From assembly GCA_002633025.1 (NCBI GenBank), contig NMRB01001463.1:116754-180753 (forward strand): DNA of 64,000 nucleotides, written 5' to 3'. The position numbers and the translations under genes are program-made. The DNA comes from Notospermus geniculatus. Lineage: Eukaryota; Nemertea; Pilidiophora; Heteronemertea; Lineidae. The notes under the pieces were generated by a model. The model worked only from the letters and a program-made list of their open reading frames with translations. It was not told the DNA's origin and did no database searches. Shown here piece by piece: positions 53,101-64,000 of the stretch (position 1 is its first letter; each line of letters starts with the position of its first letter).

Positions 53101-56100
53101 AAAACTTGTAACAAAAATATAACTACACATTTCTATTTATACTGCCCTGTTAAAAAGAATCGCCCTCTATCACATGAAGATTGGTTCTGACTGGGGGTCG
53201 AACCTGGACCATCTGCGGTGACAGGTGCTGATGTTTCCACTGTGCCACTCTGACAACCATCCTGACTTTACAAACTGAAACAGGGTCTGTATGGTGCTGC
53301 CACCTGTACAGATGGACTAGAATTACTGGAAGAGGGCTATTCGCACTTGGTATTCAAAAGACCCTTCAAGCCCCTACCCCTTTTTTTCATAAACCCAAAT
53401 ATTTGTGTCATTATTATCGTTATCAACCATCTGTTGTCAAGTTACCAAACAACAACAAATGATGATGATAGGGGCAGAAAAAATTCATCAAACTTTGTCA
53501 GACACCAACGTGCGAGTGTGTAATATGGACACATTACACAACTGGCCAGCAACACCATAAGGTTCATAATAACAACAGCATTTGTTCAACTTAAGGTCAC
53601 TTTTCACTGGGCCCTACAAATTGTCGAGTTTATTTGGCCGGCAAGTCCAAGCCAATGCCAAAAGCCATCAAACTCAATGAGGAACCCGCCCTGCGGTTTA
53701 TCCCGACAGGTCGGCGCTGCGAGCGATTGTACCGAAACGACGTCATTGACGTCATTTTAGGTGTTGACGTTGCGTCATGGAAAAAATTCCTGTACATTTT
53801 TCTACAGGAAGAATGACACAAATGACGTTGTCCTTATCGCTATCGGATCTCTTAATTTTAAGAAAAAAAAGGATTGAGTTTAAAAGAAAATTTCATCTGC
53901 TACACGATGATGTAAGTTTTACTGCCATGCGACCAACACAAATGGTTTATTTTCACGCCAGAAATAAATGGAAATAACGTTAGAAAAAAGAGATTTCGGT
54001 CACATCGCTCACAGCGCCATGTTGTGACGTTAGTGTGTGGGTTCCCAATTGAGTTGTAATATATTAATGTTAGGCCCTCAAGTCAAACCTCTGGACTTTT
54101 GGCTTGATGGAAGAATGCCCGCCTTGCATGCAGGAGATCCGGGTTCGATTCCCGGTCCGGTCTGCGACAAACTTACTGGATTTGTCAATCAAAATTGTTC
54201 TTGAGAAAGTACCCCTGCTAATTTCTACCCTTCATTATCTCCCCCCCCCCTCATTGATGTCATAATGTTCTTAATTGACATGTTTTTCCCATAATCAACA
54301 AGCAATACCCTTGTCATATTTCAACCCTTCTCAGGGACTTATCCCCGTCATAAACAGCGAAATTCTACCCCTCACAGAGGATGATTTTGTAACGACGATT
54401 TAGACTGTCATATTCTAACCACTCGGTCGATTCTTAATTGTTTACCAGAAAATAATGCTATCATTTTTCATCACTTAATGACTACACAACTATCTAACGA
54501 CATATTTCATTATCAGGGCCGGAGGGTCCCAGGGGTACAGCCCTTTTAGATCATAATTAACTCACAAACACAGCATCGATTCACCAAAGTGAAAAATATA
54601 TGAAATATTATCCGTGTTTTTCTTGCATAACATTTAACGAGGGTTGCATAATTAGAAACATCTTCGGCTAATTATGATATTCTGCTTCGCCTCAAGTGGG
54701 TAATTAGCCAACCGATGATTGGCTAATAGAGAAAACACAAAGAACATTATTGTGACAGAAAAAGGCGGTGACAAGCGATTATCTGCCACTGACAGCCAAC
54801 TTTCCATTTTTTTATGAAGCATGTAGAAGTCTAATTCTTTAACCCTTTCACTCCTAAAGCGGTCCATACACCCCCAATGTTGCACAATATGGGGCCAAAA
54901 TGGGGCATGTGCTTCTGATAGAAGAAAGATTGGCAATAATATTGCTCATTTTGATCCTCATATTGCGCAGTAACATTGATCATTTATGGGCCGCTTAAGG
55001 CATATTCAGTCAAATTAGAAAACAGGTGCAAAATGACCGAAAAGTAGGCCTACCTACAGCCTATCAAAATAGGTATTTATTGGAAAGCTCTCACTGAGTT
55101 CCAATGAATACCTATGTGACAAGGGTTTCCAACAAAAAGCACAAAGAACGACACACAAAATGATACTGTACCCGCGCCCCAATACCGTCCTGGGCGGGAA
55201 ATCAGAGTAGGCGGCCGATTGTCATGTGGGCCGAGCTTTGTACGGTGGGTATTGTATAGAAATTGCCGTCAAGCGAATAGGCCCTATTGGTATGCAACAG
55301 CAATTTTAGCATGTCAAAACTTCCCGGCGCTCTGGTGATTCACGGACTACATTAAGTCATGGTCTGATCATTTTACAATGAGGCCTGTTGCATACCAATA
55401 GGGCCTGTTCGCTTGACGGCAATTTCTATACAATACCAGCCGTACTAAGCTCGGCCCACATGACAATCGGCCGCCTACTCTGATTTCCCGCCCAGGACGG
55501 TATTGGGGCGCGGGTACAGTATAATATGAAAAGTCGTCTCCGTATTTCGCAAATTTTCGACCGCAACCAGGATCTCCCTCGGGCACTTTCTAGTAGAGAT
55601 TACAGAAAATTTGCTAAATTCGGAGACAACTTTTTGTATTTTATCATGACAAGGGTTTCTGTAGCTTTTCAAAATACATGTCCATTTTTCTGTCTTTGAT
55701 GAAATTGTCATGGCAGTGACATAACACAGTCAGATATAAACAACCTGACACATTCACCAATTTGAACAAGCTGTGATCAGTTTGGTAATATTTTCATTCA
55801 TAACATTCAGATATTTGTCCCTGACAGGCACCATGTCGGATGCATGAAGTAATACGTGTAGGATGTGAACATCCTGCGAACTCAAATAAAACCTCATGAT
55901 GTATATGATTATGCCAAAAATATATAACACTCTCCAAGTGAGATACTGGTGTGACCTCATATGTACGAAGTGACCCAATGTTTACATGCCAAATGACGTT
56001 TTTGAAATATTTAATAAAGTGTATAGCAACAAGTCTATCCTAATATAGAGTGGATATACGCTGGTGGGCAATTAATTAAAAACCAAGGTCATTTGGTCCA

Positions 56101-58059
56101 CTGGCTCTATTTCAATTGGGGTATTTCGTGAATGTAATTAACGATATTGCATGATTTTATGAAATACTATTGCCATTTAAGTCTCATAACTCGCCTACTC
56201 ATTTCTGGTCTGACTTCTGTGGGCGTTCAAATAAATTCTGCAGGCCATCAAAACTAACCCACCAGGCGGCGCTGCAAGCGTAGGACCTGCTTTTCTCCCT
56301 GATGCATAGGGTAGGCCTATGAAGTCGTGATGTGATGTCATCACTTTGTTTTGCCATGTTTTTAGCTTCTGGGTCTTTTGGTCGCAGCCCCACCCTGTCG
56401 GGATAAAAAGTCGAGCGGGTACCTGATCATTGCGGTGATGATATTTCATCAAAACTGAAGGGTTTTAGATTTAAAGCCCTCATACCTTCGAAGTATTATG
56501 CGACTCCTCACTGCTCCCGGCGCCCTCACTCGTTAGCGACTTTCCTTCCTCCTCAACGGGAACTCTCTCCGTCGGCATCTTCATCCCGCGGGATAACGGC
56601 GACAACATCTTACTCGGACTCGGGTATCCGTACGATATCGGACTTATCACCGTCTGCCGCATCGCCAAATCAGGACTTGTGATGTTCCACGGCGTCGGCA
56701 GAAAGGGCATCATGGGACTAGTGTTCTTGCCGAAACTGCTCGGCGCGGCGTACTGGTTATCTTTGCCATAATACGTTGGACTAGGTACACTCTGAGTTGC
56801 AGATGGGCTTGGCGTCTCCCTCTTTTGAGCAGTACGATCACTAACAAACGGATTTAGTGTCATTGGTTGGTGTGCGTTGGCGTCAGCTCTTGGGCTACTC
56901 TCGCAAGGAAGTTCCGGACTAACTTTACCCTGCTGGCGCTGCTGCCATTCTAAACTGGCCCGTGCCGCCTCACGTGCCATCAACATACTCGTGAAATACG
57001 CCGTCATGCTCTTGTTTTGCGCCGAATAGAACCCGGCCATTTGACTTGCGGTGGCATTTCCATACATGCCATATTCTGGCAGCGTCCTTGGAGAACTTCC
57101 CGTAGGTGGCGCCGTTGGAGACACCGACCGTGAATTCACTGATCTGCTATCTACGGTGACAAAATTGTCCTCCCTTGGAACACACCTATCCTTCATCGCC
57201 ATGGCAACAGTCCTATCACCCATTGGATACGACCGGTTGTCCCTGGCAACAAAAGGAAGCGGACTGCAGTCACCATCGACAACGTCAATGGGTTCATCCG
57301 AATCTGATTCCAGATTATCGGAGGCCACAGACTGGTCATCTGACTTCACGGGGGATTCTGTATTGGATGACAGCTCCTTGGATGAGGAAGTTTCTGAAAA
57401 GAAAAAAAATTCTGATCATTCCCAGAATTCAGTTTTTTGGGGGACGAAGGACACTTACGCTGAAGCACTTTCAACCTGAATTCAGCACTGTCAGTGTCAC
57501 CCATAATCATGTGATCAGCCAAAAAGATTTGTAGATTTGGTTGAAACACCATTGATTGATGTTTTGTTGACCAATCAGTGCATTGGAAATGACAGGTGCT
57601 ACTGATCTCAGTATAAAATCCTGTCAGTGAGATCACGCAGAAATGTATTGACATTGTCATAGGCCTACTACAACAGTTGAACTGTGCCGGGAATTTTTGT
57701 GAAGAAACTACAGAAACCTCGCATTTTTTGTCACGTAATCGTCGGTAAATAGTGGCCTTACCTTCACCTTCATCCCTGACCTTACGCCCATCCATCTCAT
57801 CGACATTTCCCGTCACCATATCCGTCATTTTAATCGGCATTGCGCCATTCTCCTCCTCGTCAAAATACACCAACAACTGCGAATTCGCAGCGACCATTTT
57901 GACAATTTGGAAAATTGGCGCTCCTTTGACCTTGACAGCAACGACGTTGACCTTGTCAAGGTCATTACACGGCTGTAGAAACCGCACCCAGTTACACTGC
58001 CGAACTTTGCCATTTTCCGTTGTCTTGATTTCATCGATGCAGCCAAATTTGTGCCGAAC
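50180..58059 (-). CDS. PR/SET-domain C2H2 zinc-finger regulator (PRDM family), N-terminus missing
   Basis: Minus-strand exons 58059-57762, 57393-56486, 53083-52930, 52528-52359, 51900-51735, 51168-51085 and 50727-50180 total exactly 776 codons with consistent phases. The first visible exon is the C-terminal part of a PR domain ([40 protein letters not shown]). A long low-complexity Ser/Pro/acidic segment follows. Then come six C2H2 fingers ([120 protein letters not shown]) and an atypical CxxC...CxxC module (CFKCGK...GYCKVC). The tail is Pro/Met-rich. It is a probable sequence-specific transcription factor; the PRDM subfamily is not resolved. Earlier exons (start of the PR domain) lie beyond 58059 and were not found. 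Confidence 0.82.
51450..51700 (-). repeat. Tandem tRNA-like SINE units in an intron
   Basis: Three units of about 75-95 bp share GACCAGGTCTGAC, TCAGAGGTGTCA and GCCACTGTGACA. They resemble 16258-16340 and 53190-53270. Confidence 0.55.
52613..52855 (-). mobile_element. tRNA-derived SINE, family 1 (reverse), shortened head
   Basis: Same body as 29622-29935 (GCCCGGGCTGGATTCAAACC, GGGTCTTTTACTTGCCCTTG), with a deletion in the tRNA-like head. It lies between zinc-finger exons. Confidence 0.75.
54091..54165 (+). tRNA. tRNA-Ala(UGC)-like sequence, probably a pseudo-tRNA or SINE head
   Basis: A-box TGGCTTGATGG, anticodon arm CCCGC-CTTGCAT-GCAGG with anticodon TGC, and a perfect T-arm CCGGG-TTCGATT-CCCGG. 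The acceptor stem does not pair well, so it is unlikely to be functional. Confidence 0.4.
55525..55636. mobile_element. Hammerhead-like palindromic element, family P copy 2 (partial)
   Basis: AAAGTCGTCTCCGTATTTCG, GGGCACTTTCTAGTAGAG and AATTCGGAGACAACTTTT match arms of 42931-43089, with the second arm mostly lost. Confidence 0.6.
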
Positions 58060-59127
58060 CTGCAACGAGAAGAAACAAAATCGTATTAAAATTAATTCTA
58101 AAGTTTTGCATTACTCACATTTGTAGAAAATCATATCGCAGAGTAAACAATACACAGTTTGGGGGACATGGTGATGCAGTGAGTGGTTGAACATGGCTGA
58201 GAGTTTGAAGTTCCGTATATTCTTTGGCAAGTTGTGACTCTGTAACTAAACTGGTCTGAAAGGATCAAAAAATTCTGGAGAGACTGGGGTATTGCTGTGA
58301 AGTGACTTGAGACTGTTACAGTGGAAAGTTCTATAATAAGTCTCACGTTATTATCACTGTTATATTACCATCATCAGTTTCGACTTCTTGTATTTTCACA
58401 TAAAATATGTGACCCGTCACCGCAGAACAATATCAAGTCGCTCTGAAGTTGGCAAGTTGAGACCAACTTTTGTCAATTTCAGTAGGCCGAGGCGTATTGT
58501 ATAAATAAATTAATCAAATTAATGAATCAACGAAGCTGCAACCACAAAATCCAGAGGACCTCCGAGACCCTCCAACTGTCACCGCCACTTATTGATGCAT
58601 AAATTATCATCAGTAATGAACCATCGGCCAACAATGAGATGCAATTACCATGTAAACGAAATCTCTCCCAGGATTCCTCAAAACTGCCAAACAATGGTTT
58701 TAACGAGAAAACATTCCCTTTTAGATTTCTCGGAAAGTTATTTTGATGTTTTTGACACAATGAAACGTTCTTTATTGTCCGAGATAAAAATATCTGAGTA
58801 GCATTTGTCAGTTCGCATAAAATTATCATCGATAATGTTCGCAACACTTGTGTCAAAAAGGGTCTGAGAGGGGCAAAGAAAGTTCTAGTTTCATGGGGAA
58901 AGCAGGAATTAAAATTTGGTACATTCCCACCCCCACAAAATCCTGACAACATTCAGTGTCTGTGAAACTATCCAAAACTGTGTTCAATTTTATCAATTTA
59001 TCAAGTGATGCACTGAATGAACTGCTCCTTGAGTTCCCCAGAAAGATTTCTGGAGAGATTGGGTAATAATGTGAAGCGCTTTGAGACTGTACATTTGAAA
59101 GTGCTGCATAAAAGTGGTATATTATTA

Positions 59128-59583
59128 GGCCACACTTTTTATATTCTTTGGTTCACGGGCCCGCCGACGTCCGAAAATCCAAAAGTGAAAAAAAAATAAA
59201 ATTGCGAAATTTGTTTTTTTTAATTTCCGCCGATGTTCACCAACACATGAGATTCTCAAAACAAAAAATAAAAATAAAAAAGACGAGTGCGATACCTAAT
59301 TTTGCGTTAGATATATTGATGACCATGTCCATGTCATACACCAAACTGCCTGACGCAATGTTTCAGAGCAATATGTTTCACAGCAGCAAACTTTATTTCT
59401 TTAAAAATAGTATTTTTTTAATTTTTTTATTTCCTCCGACATCAGGAAATGGACAAAACAAGACCGCAAAATTTTTAAAAAGCGAAAACAGGATTTTATT
59501 TTTATTTTTATTTTTATTTCGCCCTCCGTACCTGAGTTTACACAAGAGGCGCCCGTGAACCAAAGAATATTAAAAGTGTGGCC
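59128..59583 (+). mobile_element. PIF/Harbinger-like MITE, copy 2
   Basis: Ends GGCCACACTTTTTATATTCT and AGAATATTAAAAGTGTGGCC lie between TTA duplications (59125-59127 and 59584-59586). It is homologous to 15710-16145 in reverse. Confidence 0.8.
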
Positions 59584-61829
59584 TTATCAAGAGGGATCGA
59601 GAGAGGGTGTCATCTGTTGGAGTGAACAAAATAATCCTGCTGTCAACGTGGAACAATATGAGAGAAGTACGCCACTCTCATCTCCGTCAACACACAACAT
59701 CGTTTGACCATCCATCACACCGCGACGATGCAAACCTGCCAAAATTTGTAAAACTCAAACAAATTTAATTTCATCCTATCTGACGGATCATCGCCACGGT
59801 TACGACTGACGACAACGGCTTTCACGCTCCAAGCAGCTGTTGGCGAAAGCTCCGCAGTCACATGTTAGGTAATTGACCAATCGATTTATTTGTGATGCAC
59901 GCGATCCCTCTTTGGTCAAAATCTGACACCGGTTCCGCCGTAATTGAGCCACGGTATGTTGTGACAAAGCACCAGCACACTTTTGTCTGCGGGGATTAAA
60001 CTCGCCGAACCTGACTTACCATGACATAATGACGGTGAATTAGAATTATCTATTGTCGTGCACGAGCTGACATCGCTGTGCACGGTTTGCACAGCAGATG
60101 TACAAAGTTATCCTTCCCGGGGTTACGTAACCACGGCGATAACGGCAGCCATTATGATTCAGATTCGGGATGAGGATGGTACTGGAGGCTGGGAGACATA
60201 AAACTCCCGCAAGAAAACAGCCATGTCTTCCCGTTAAACTTTATGACGACAACCAGACATGCCAGAATTCATTTAAATGTTGGACTGTTGGCAGAGTTTT
60301 AGTAAAATGTCAATTTTTTGTAAGTGAAAAGTTAGTTTCATTAGTTTCAGTCAAATTTCATAAGTGGAATTGAAAGTATTGTTTTTAATATCGAAAAAGT
60401 CAATTTTTATTGTTTTCATTGTATGGTATTCAAAACTTCTGAAATTTGCTGATTTCTAGAGAAATTTCTACCAATTTTTACAAGAATCTGCACTGATCAG
60501 TCATATTGCAATGTCAAAATATCACTTAATTTAAATAATGCTGCAAAACGTCATCGCGATTTGGTCCACGTCTGCCACCAGGGAGCCAAGACTGGGCGTC
60601 CATTTATCATCGAAGATAACAACTATAATGGCGACCTCCGACCTTATTAGCGCCACGAATAACGTCTTATTCCGTCAGAAACAATGGAAGCTAAATATAC
60701 CGCGATGTTTGATTAACTTGGAATGATTTTAAGAGTTCGGGATCGATGATTCTGATTGGATGTTGTTCTGACTGCAATTTGGAGGTCGCGTTATGAATTG
60801 CCGTCATGGGAATGCTGGGATTGGCTGGGGTCGTTATGTCCATTCTTGACGACCCTGTGGAGAGGAGACTACAGAGAATGGGACATTAATTTGAGAGTTT
60901 TCAAAACTTGAGAGTTGTGTGACTATTCCACTTCGTGAGATTAAATCTGGTGGTCAAAAATGGCGGTTTAATTACCACAGGGTGGGAATGTGGCCGACGT
61001 TTTGAAGTACTGATGTTCAACTCTGAGGGGGTGAGGGTCTAGTGATGATTGGATACGTCATAAGGGGGATTTCGTTAAAAAGGGCCTGTCAACACCAATA
61101 GAATTAATTAGCACCTGGACATGCTAACCATTTCAAGTTCAATAAAAGTGCAAATCGCAGAAATAATGTGAATGGCAAAAAGGCAGGCAACGCGACTGAA
61201 AAAGATCTCTGAGGTGGCACAACGTCTGACAAATTAACGCTTAATTAGCACGTAATTAAGTCATTTATCCAGTGACAGAGCATCACAATAAATGACACAC
61301 GATGTTTTTGAAGTGGGTGTTAACACTTCCCAGGTGTCAACCTTTGAACTTTTCCCCTTTTTTCTGCCCTTTGTGTGGTATCACGCTGATACGAAACTTA
61401 ACACAATAAATTTGTTTATGTTTCATACCCGTCCGCATACTCGATACAACACTTTTGTGAAGGCATTAGCAGGTAAAATTGGTTATATAATTGAGTAATA
61501 TTGCACAATAAAGTTACATACATCTCTCCTTCATTAAATATGTGACAGGAAAAGTTTGAGTCTATCGACCAACCAGTCACACCTCTATTTCCCACATGAA
61601 TTGACAGGTTGAAAATGAAAATTGACAGGTGAGATATCTCACAATTGGTAATTTTTGCGAAACATTTTTTATGAAGTTTTTTTACATCATTTTCACTTGA
61701 TTGAATATAAAACAAAGATGCTCCAGTGCAATGGATGTTGAATGGGTCTTTGAAGGGGCAGAAAGGGCCTAGTGGGGTTCACTATGTAGAAGAATGCAGG
61801 AGTCGGAATGCATTAATTCAACAACCGAC

Positions 61830-61907
61830 CAGGGGCCTGTTTCATAAAGTGACTTTAAGCTAAAGGTACCTTTAACCAAATGGAAAATGCATAGAAACAG
61901 GCCCCAG
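61830..61907. mobile_element. Short palindromic element, family D copy 2 (shortened)
   Basis: CAGGGGCCTGTTTCATAAAG through GAAACAGGCCCC. The right arm is internally deleted relative to 22407-22518. Confidence 0.7.
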
Positions 61908-62448
61908 GCAGCACCCACCTGAACTTCAATACACAACAATCATAACTTTTCTATCCAATTTTCGATGACCAATTAGGTTCCTTCTGCCCCTCAGGGTTGT
62001 AGCTATGATTTCAAGGTAGGCCTAGGCTCAGCAGAGCTGACCCCTTGCACGTTTCTCAATATCTCACAATTGCATATGCCAGGTTTGTTGAAAAACAACT
62101 CCAAAGGATTATCAGGTGTGGGGGATATCTCACACTGGGGTATGTAATAATGATGTGATGTAATTGACACAGGTAGAGGCTGATTGAACTGCAGGAGCTG
62201 CCAATTGCACGAGCTGGATAGCAACGCCAGCTAGCATCGCTTAGCAACTCAGCATCCAGTGTATATCAGCTGTTGTGTTGTAGCTTCATATGACCTCTTT
62301 CATACTTATGACACCCCCATCATCCCTTTGTAATATGATTCCTGCTTTGATCTTTGTTAATTAATTCTAATCTTTTCTTAATTAGTGCCATCACCCCCTA
62401 CCCCTTTTCCCCTCCTTATATCTCCACACGCGGCCTTGGTAGCAATCA

Positions 62449-62562
62449 GGGCCGACCGCACAAAATGTCCGATAGTGCTTTCGGTGCCTATCAGCGGGAA
62501 AATGCGTTATAAGTAACTGCTGATAGGCGCCGGTAGCATTATCGGACTTTCTGTGCGCAGTG
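62449..62562. mobile_element. Inverted-repeat element, family L
   Basis: GCACAAAATGTCCGATAGTG is mirrored by TTATCGGACTTTCTGTGCGC, and GGTGCCTATCAGC by GCTGATAGGCGCC. Confidence 0.7.
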
Positions 62563-63151
62563 CTTGAAAAGTTCAGTTGTTCAAAGGTAGCCATTTGGCT
62601 AAATGTCTACAAATTTTCATAGCCAAATATCTATGATTGAGATACTGCCAATGGAAATAGAAAGGACTTATGGCGATTAAAATGGTGAAAATCAAGGAAT
62701 TTTTGTAGCCAAATGGCGAAGTTGACAAAATCCTTTATAGCCAAATGGGAAAATCCTGTAGCCAATGGCGATGAAAAAAGCTACTTTTCGAGCACTCTGC
62801 GGTCAGCCCAGAACCATAGCGAGCGATACCTTGTAGATTCAAGTACCGGTAGGTTCTGTCAACATCAAGGACGACATTTGTCACATTTCTTCCGTTTCAT
62901 CTCCCTTCACACCCATCGACGTCAGTTCCTAACTCCCAACCAGACCTCATCCAGAAAGCCAAGAAATCCATTATTTGATAAACAGGTTTTGTTTGGTCCA
63001 TTGCCAAGGGCATATCAAATGAAGGTACACCAAATTTGATTGAACCCAATCGTTGATCATCCAATCCTATAGGTTTATGCACAACTTAGTACAGGATATT
63101 CTGTCAAAGTTAGAGTGAAATCGTTCTTAAGAAGGGATTCTTGGTCCATAC

Positions 63152-63182
63152 CTGAGACGGTGTTTTCACAAGCTTTCATCAC
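63152..63182 (-). CDS. Candidate 31-bp micro-exon
   Basis: On the minus strand TTTCAG precedes and GTATGG follows a 31-base open segment (VMKACENTVS in one frame). It could be an upstream exon of the PRDM-type gene, but short flanked segments like this arise by chance. Confidence 0.15.
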
Positions 63183-63517
63183 CTGAAATCACGTAACAAT
63201 TACATAATGTTGTGTGAAAACTGGATGTTTAGAATTTTACCATGTTGCACCTTGGAAAACTTTCAAAGGAAATGGATATTTTTAGACTGGGCCATCTCAG
63301 GACTTTCTGGCAAAAATGTCCTGAAGACGGTTTTCCGTGGAAGTTGACAAATTAAAATATTCTGAGGGAAAAGTTCCTGAGATCAATTTCTGACCACCGA
63401 GATTTCTCAACAAAATCTCTGCCAGGTAAACCACGTGACCCAATAGCGATGTTGCTCCATCTTACATTTCGGTCTGACTTCGTCAAGTAAAATATTTGTC
63501 AATTTTTTATCAGTCCA

Positions 63518-63675
63518 GGGGCCGGTTGCACAAAACTCATGTTAGCGCTAACATGGTGTTAGCGCTAACTTTTATGTTAGATGACGTCAAAATCCATTGT
63601 CATTTTACGTCATTTAACATGATGTTAGCGCTAACATCATGTTAGCGCTAACATGAGTTTTGTGCAACCCAGCCC
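63518..63675. mobile_element. Palindromic MITE, family C copy 2
   Basis: GGGGCCGGTTGCACAAAACT and AGTTTTGTGCAACCCAGCCC form the ends around GTTAGCGCTAAC repeats. It ends about 60 bp before the ADAM exon. Confidence 0.8.
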
Positions 63676-63732
63676 AGTTCACCATGGAACGTCCGATTCT
63701 TTTCCATATTAATTTTCTCCATTCTTTTCAAG

Positions 63733-63916
63733 TAATGACGAAGTCCGAAAGTATAAAGGCTGGACAAAATGCAACGTTGACGACATAGCCGGTATAGATT
63801 TTAGCTGCATGGTCAAGCCCCCACCCACCCCCTTCTACGCGGCTATTCATACTCCACCTGTATGTGGCAACGGGGTCATCGAGGAGGGAGAGGAGTGCGA
63901 CTGTGGATCAGAAGAG
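63733..63916 (+). CDS. ADAM-type metalloprotease, exon joining the protease end to the disintegrin domain
   Basis: After an AAG acceptor, an open 184-base exon ends at GTAGGG. Residues [18 protein letters not shown] fit the end of a reprolysin domain (W..C....F......C). [20 protein letters not shown] is the canonical start of an ADAM disintegrin domain. ADAMs are membrane-anchored sheddases. The remaining exons lie outside the window (no other exon was found upstream), so the paralog cannot be named. Confidence 0.8.
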
Positions 63917-64000
63917 GTAGGGTGCATCAACCTTCAGACACAGGCGTCTCATACGTCTGTCTGTACTTGTAGGGGGTGAGGAGGGAGGTTTTTGGGGACC

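Larger units (their letters stand above)
53084..56485. other. Large intron of the PRDM-type gene
   Basis: It contains a tRNA-Ala-like sequence at 54091-54165 and a diverged hammerhead-like palindrome at 55525-55636. It also has an inverted duplication of a block of about 120 bp (CCCAATACCGTCCTGGGCGG at about 55179 versus its complement near 55487). No exon is seen. Confidence 0.45.
58060..63732. other. Long region upstream of the visible PRDM-type exons
   Basis: It holds SINE-like tails (58150-58350, 58966-59110), a Harbinger-type MITE (59128-59583), small palindromes (61830-61907, 62449-62562, 63518-63675) and a TAGCCAAATGG repeat (62585-62790). 59590-61800 shows no recognisable element or exon. 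Missing 5' exons of the PRDM-type gene are expected here. Confidence 0.4.

Noticed and set aside
54091-54165. Functional tRNA-Ala gene
   Set aside because: A/B boxes and T-arm are good, but the acceptor stem does not pair; a pseudo-tRNA or SINE head is more likely.
1-64000. Prokaryotic defence system, CRISPR array or biosynthetic cluster
   Set aside because: Genes are intron-containing metazoan loci; the regular repeats are minisatellites and transposon ends, without the spacing or neighbours of such systems.

Overview
The window is animal nuclear DNA, most likely from a marine invertebrate deuterostome (echinoderm, hemichordate or cephalochordate grade). The reasons are GT-AG introns, single-copy metazoan genes in short exons, many TIR elements and SINEs, an L2/CR1-like LINE, and frequent TAGGCC-type tracts. 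The species cannot be named from sequence alone. There is no operon, CRISPR array or prokaryotic gene. Seven single-base N characters (3025, 7619, 13138, 18641, 21995, 32343, 33339) look like gap joins, and at least two of them lie next to duplicated sequence.

Layout. 1-9016 (+): 3' half of an ER Hsp110/Grp170 chaperone gene (HYOU1), with its last three exons present twice around the N at 7619 and an intronic basic coiled-coil ORF at 4184-4933. 14637-21742 (+): SLC37-family sugar-phosphate transporter (SLC37A2-like), with a missing internal exon and two possible C-termini. 24686-25695 (-): last exon of a multi-pass RING-H2 E3 ligase. 26955-28130 (+): 5'-truncated LINE. 28493-33561 (+): a 390-residue protein combining vault-repeat-like segments, an SPFH/MVP-shoulder-like domain and a charged coiled coil, with its first two exons duplicated. 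37327-40331 (-): complete UFC1 (E2 of UFMylation). 42687-44409 (-): SDHC (complex II cytochrome b subunit), incomplete. 46035-47107 (+): complete CKS1. 50180-58059 (-): PR/SET-domain zinc-finger regulator (PRDM type) with a long 3' region. 63733-63916 (+): one exon of an ADAM-type metalloprotease/disintegrin protein.

The most unusual signal is in the presumed 3' UTR of the PRDM-type gene. Seven exact copies of AGCTTTAA (mRNA sense) fall within 307 bp at 48963-49269. This is the Brd-box and the 8-mer target of the miR-9-3p/miR-79 seed family. Several copies also show in-register pairing to the 3' half of that microRNA, and two lie next to K-box motifs (TGTGAT).

The genes do not form one pathway. 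HYOU1, UFC1 and the RING ligase belong to ER protein homeostasis, SDHC to respiration, CKS1 to the cell cycle, and the PRDM-type gene to transcription. UFC1, SDHC and CKS1B are also linked on human 1q, and HYOU1 and SLC37A2 on human 11q, so part of the order may be ancestral. Most of the remaining DNA is mobile-element sequence. In two cases a duplicated segment supplies both the filled and the empty insertion site, which fixes element ends and target duplications.
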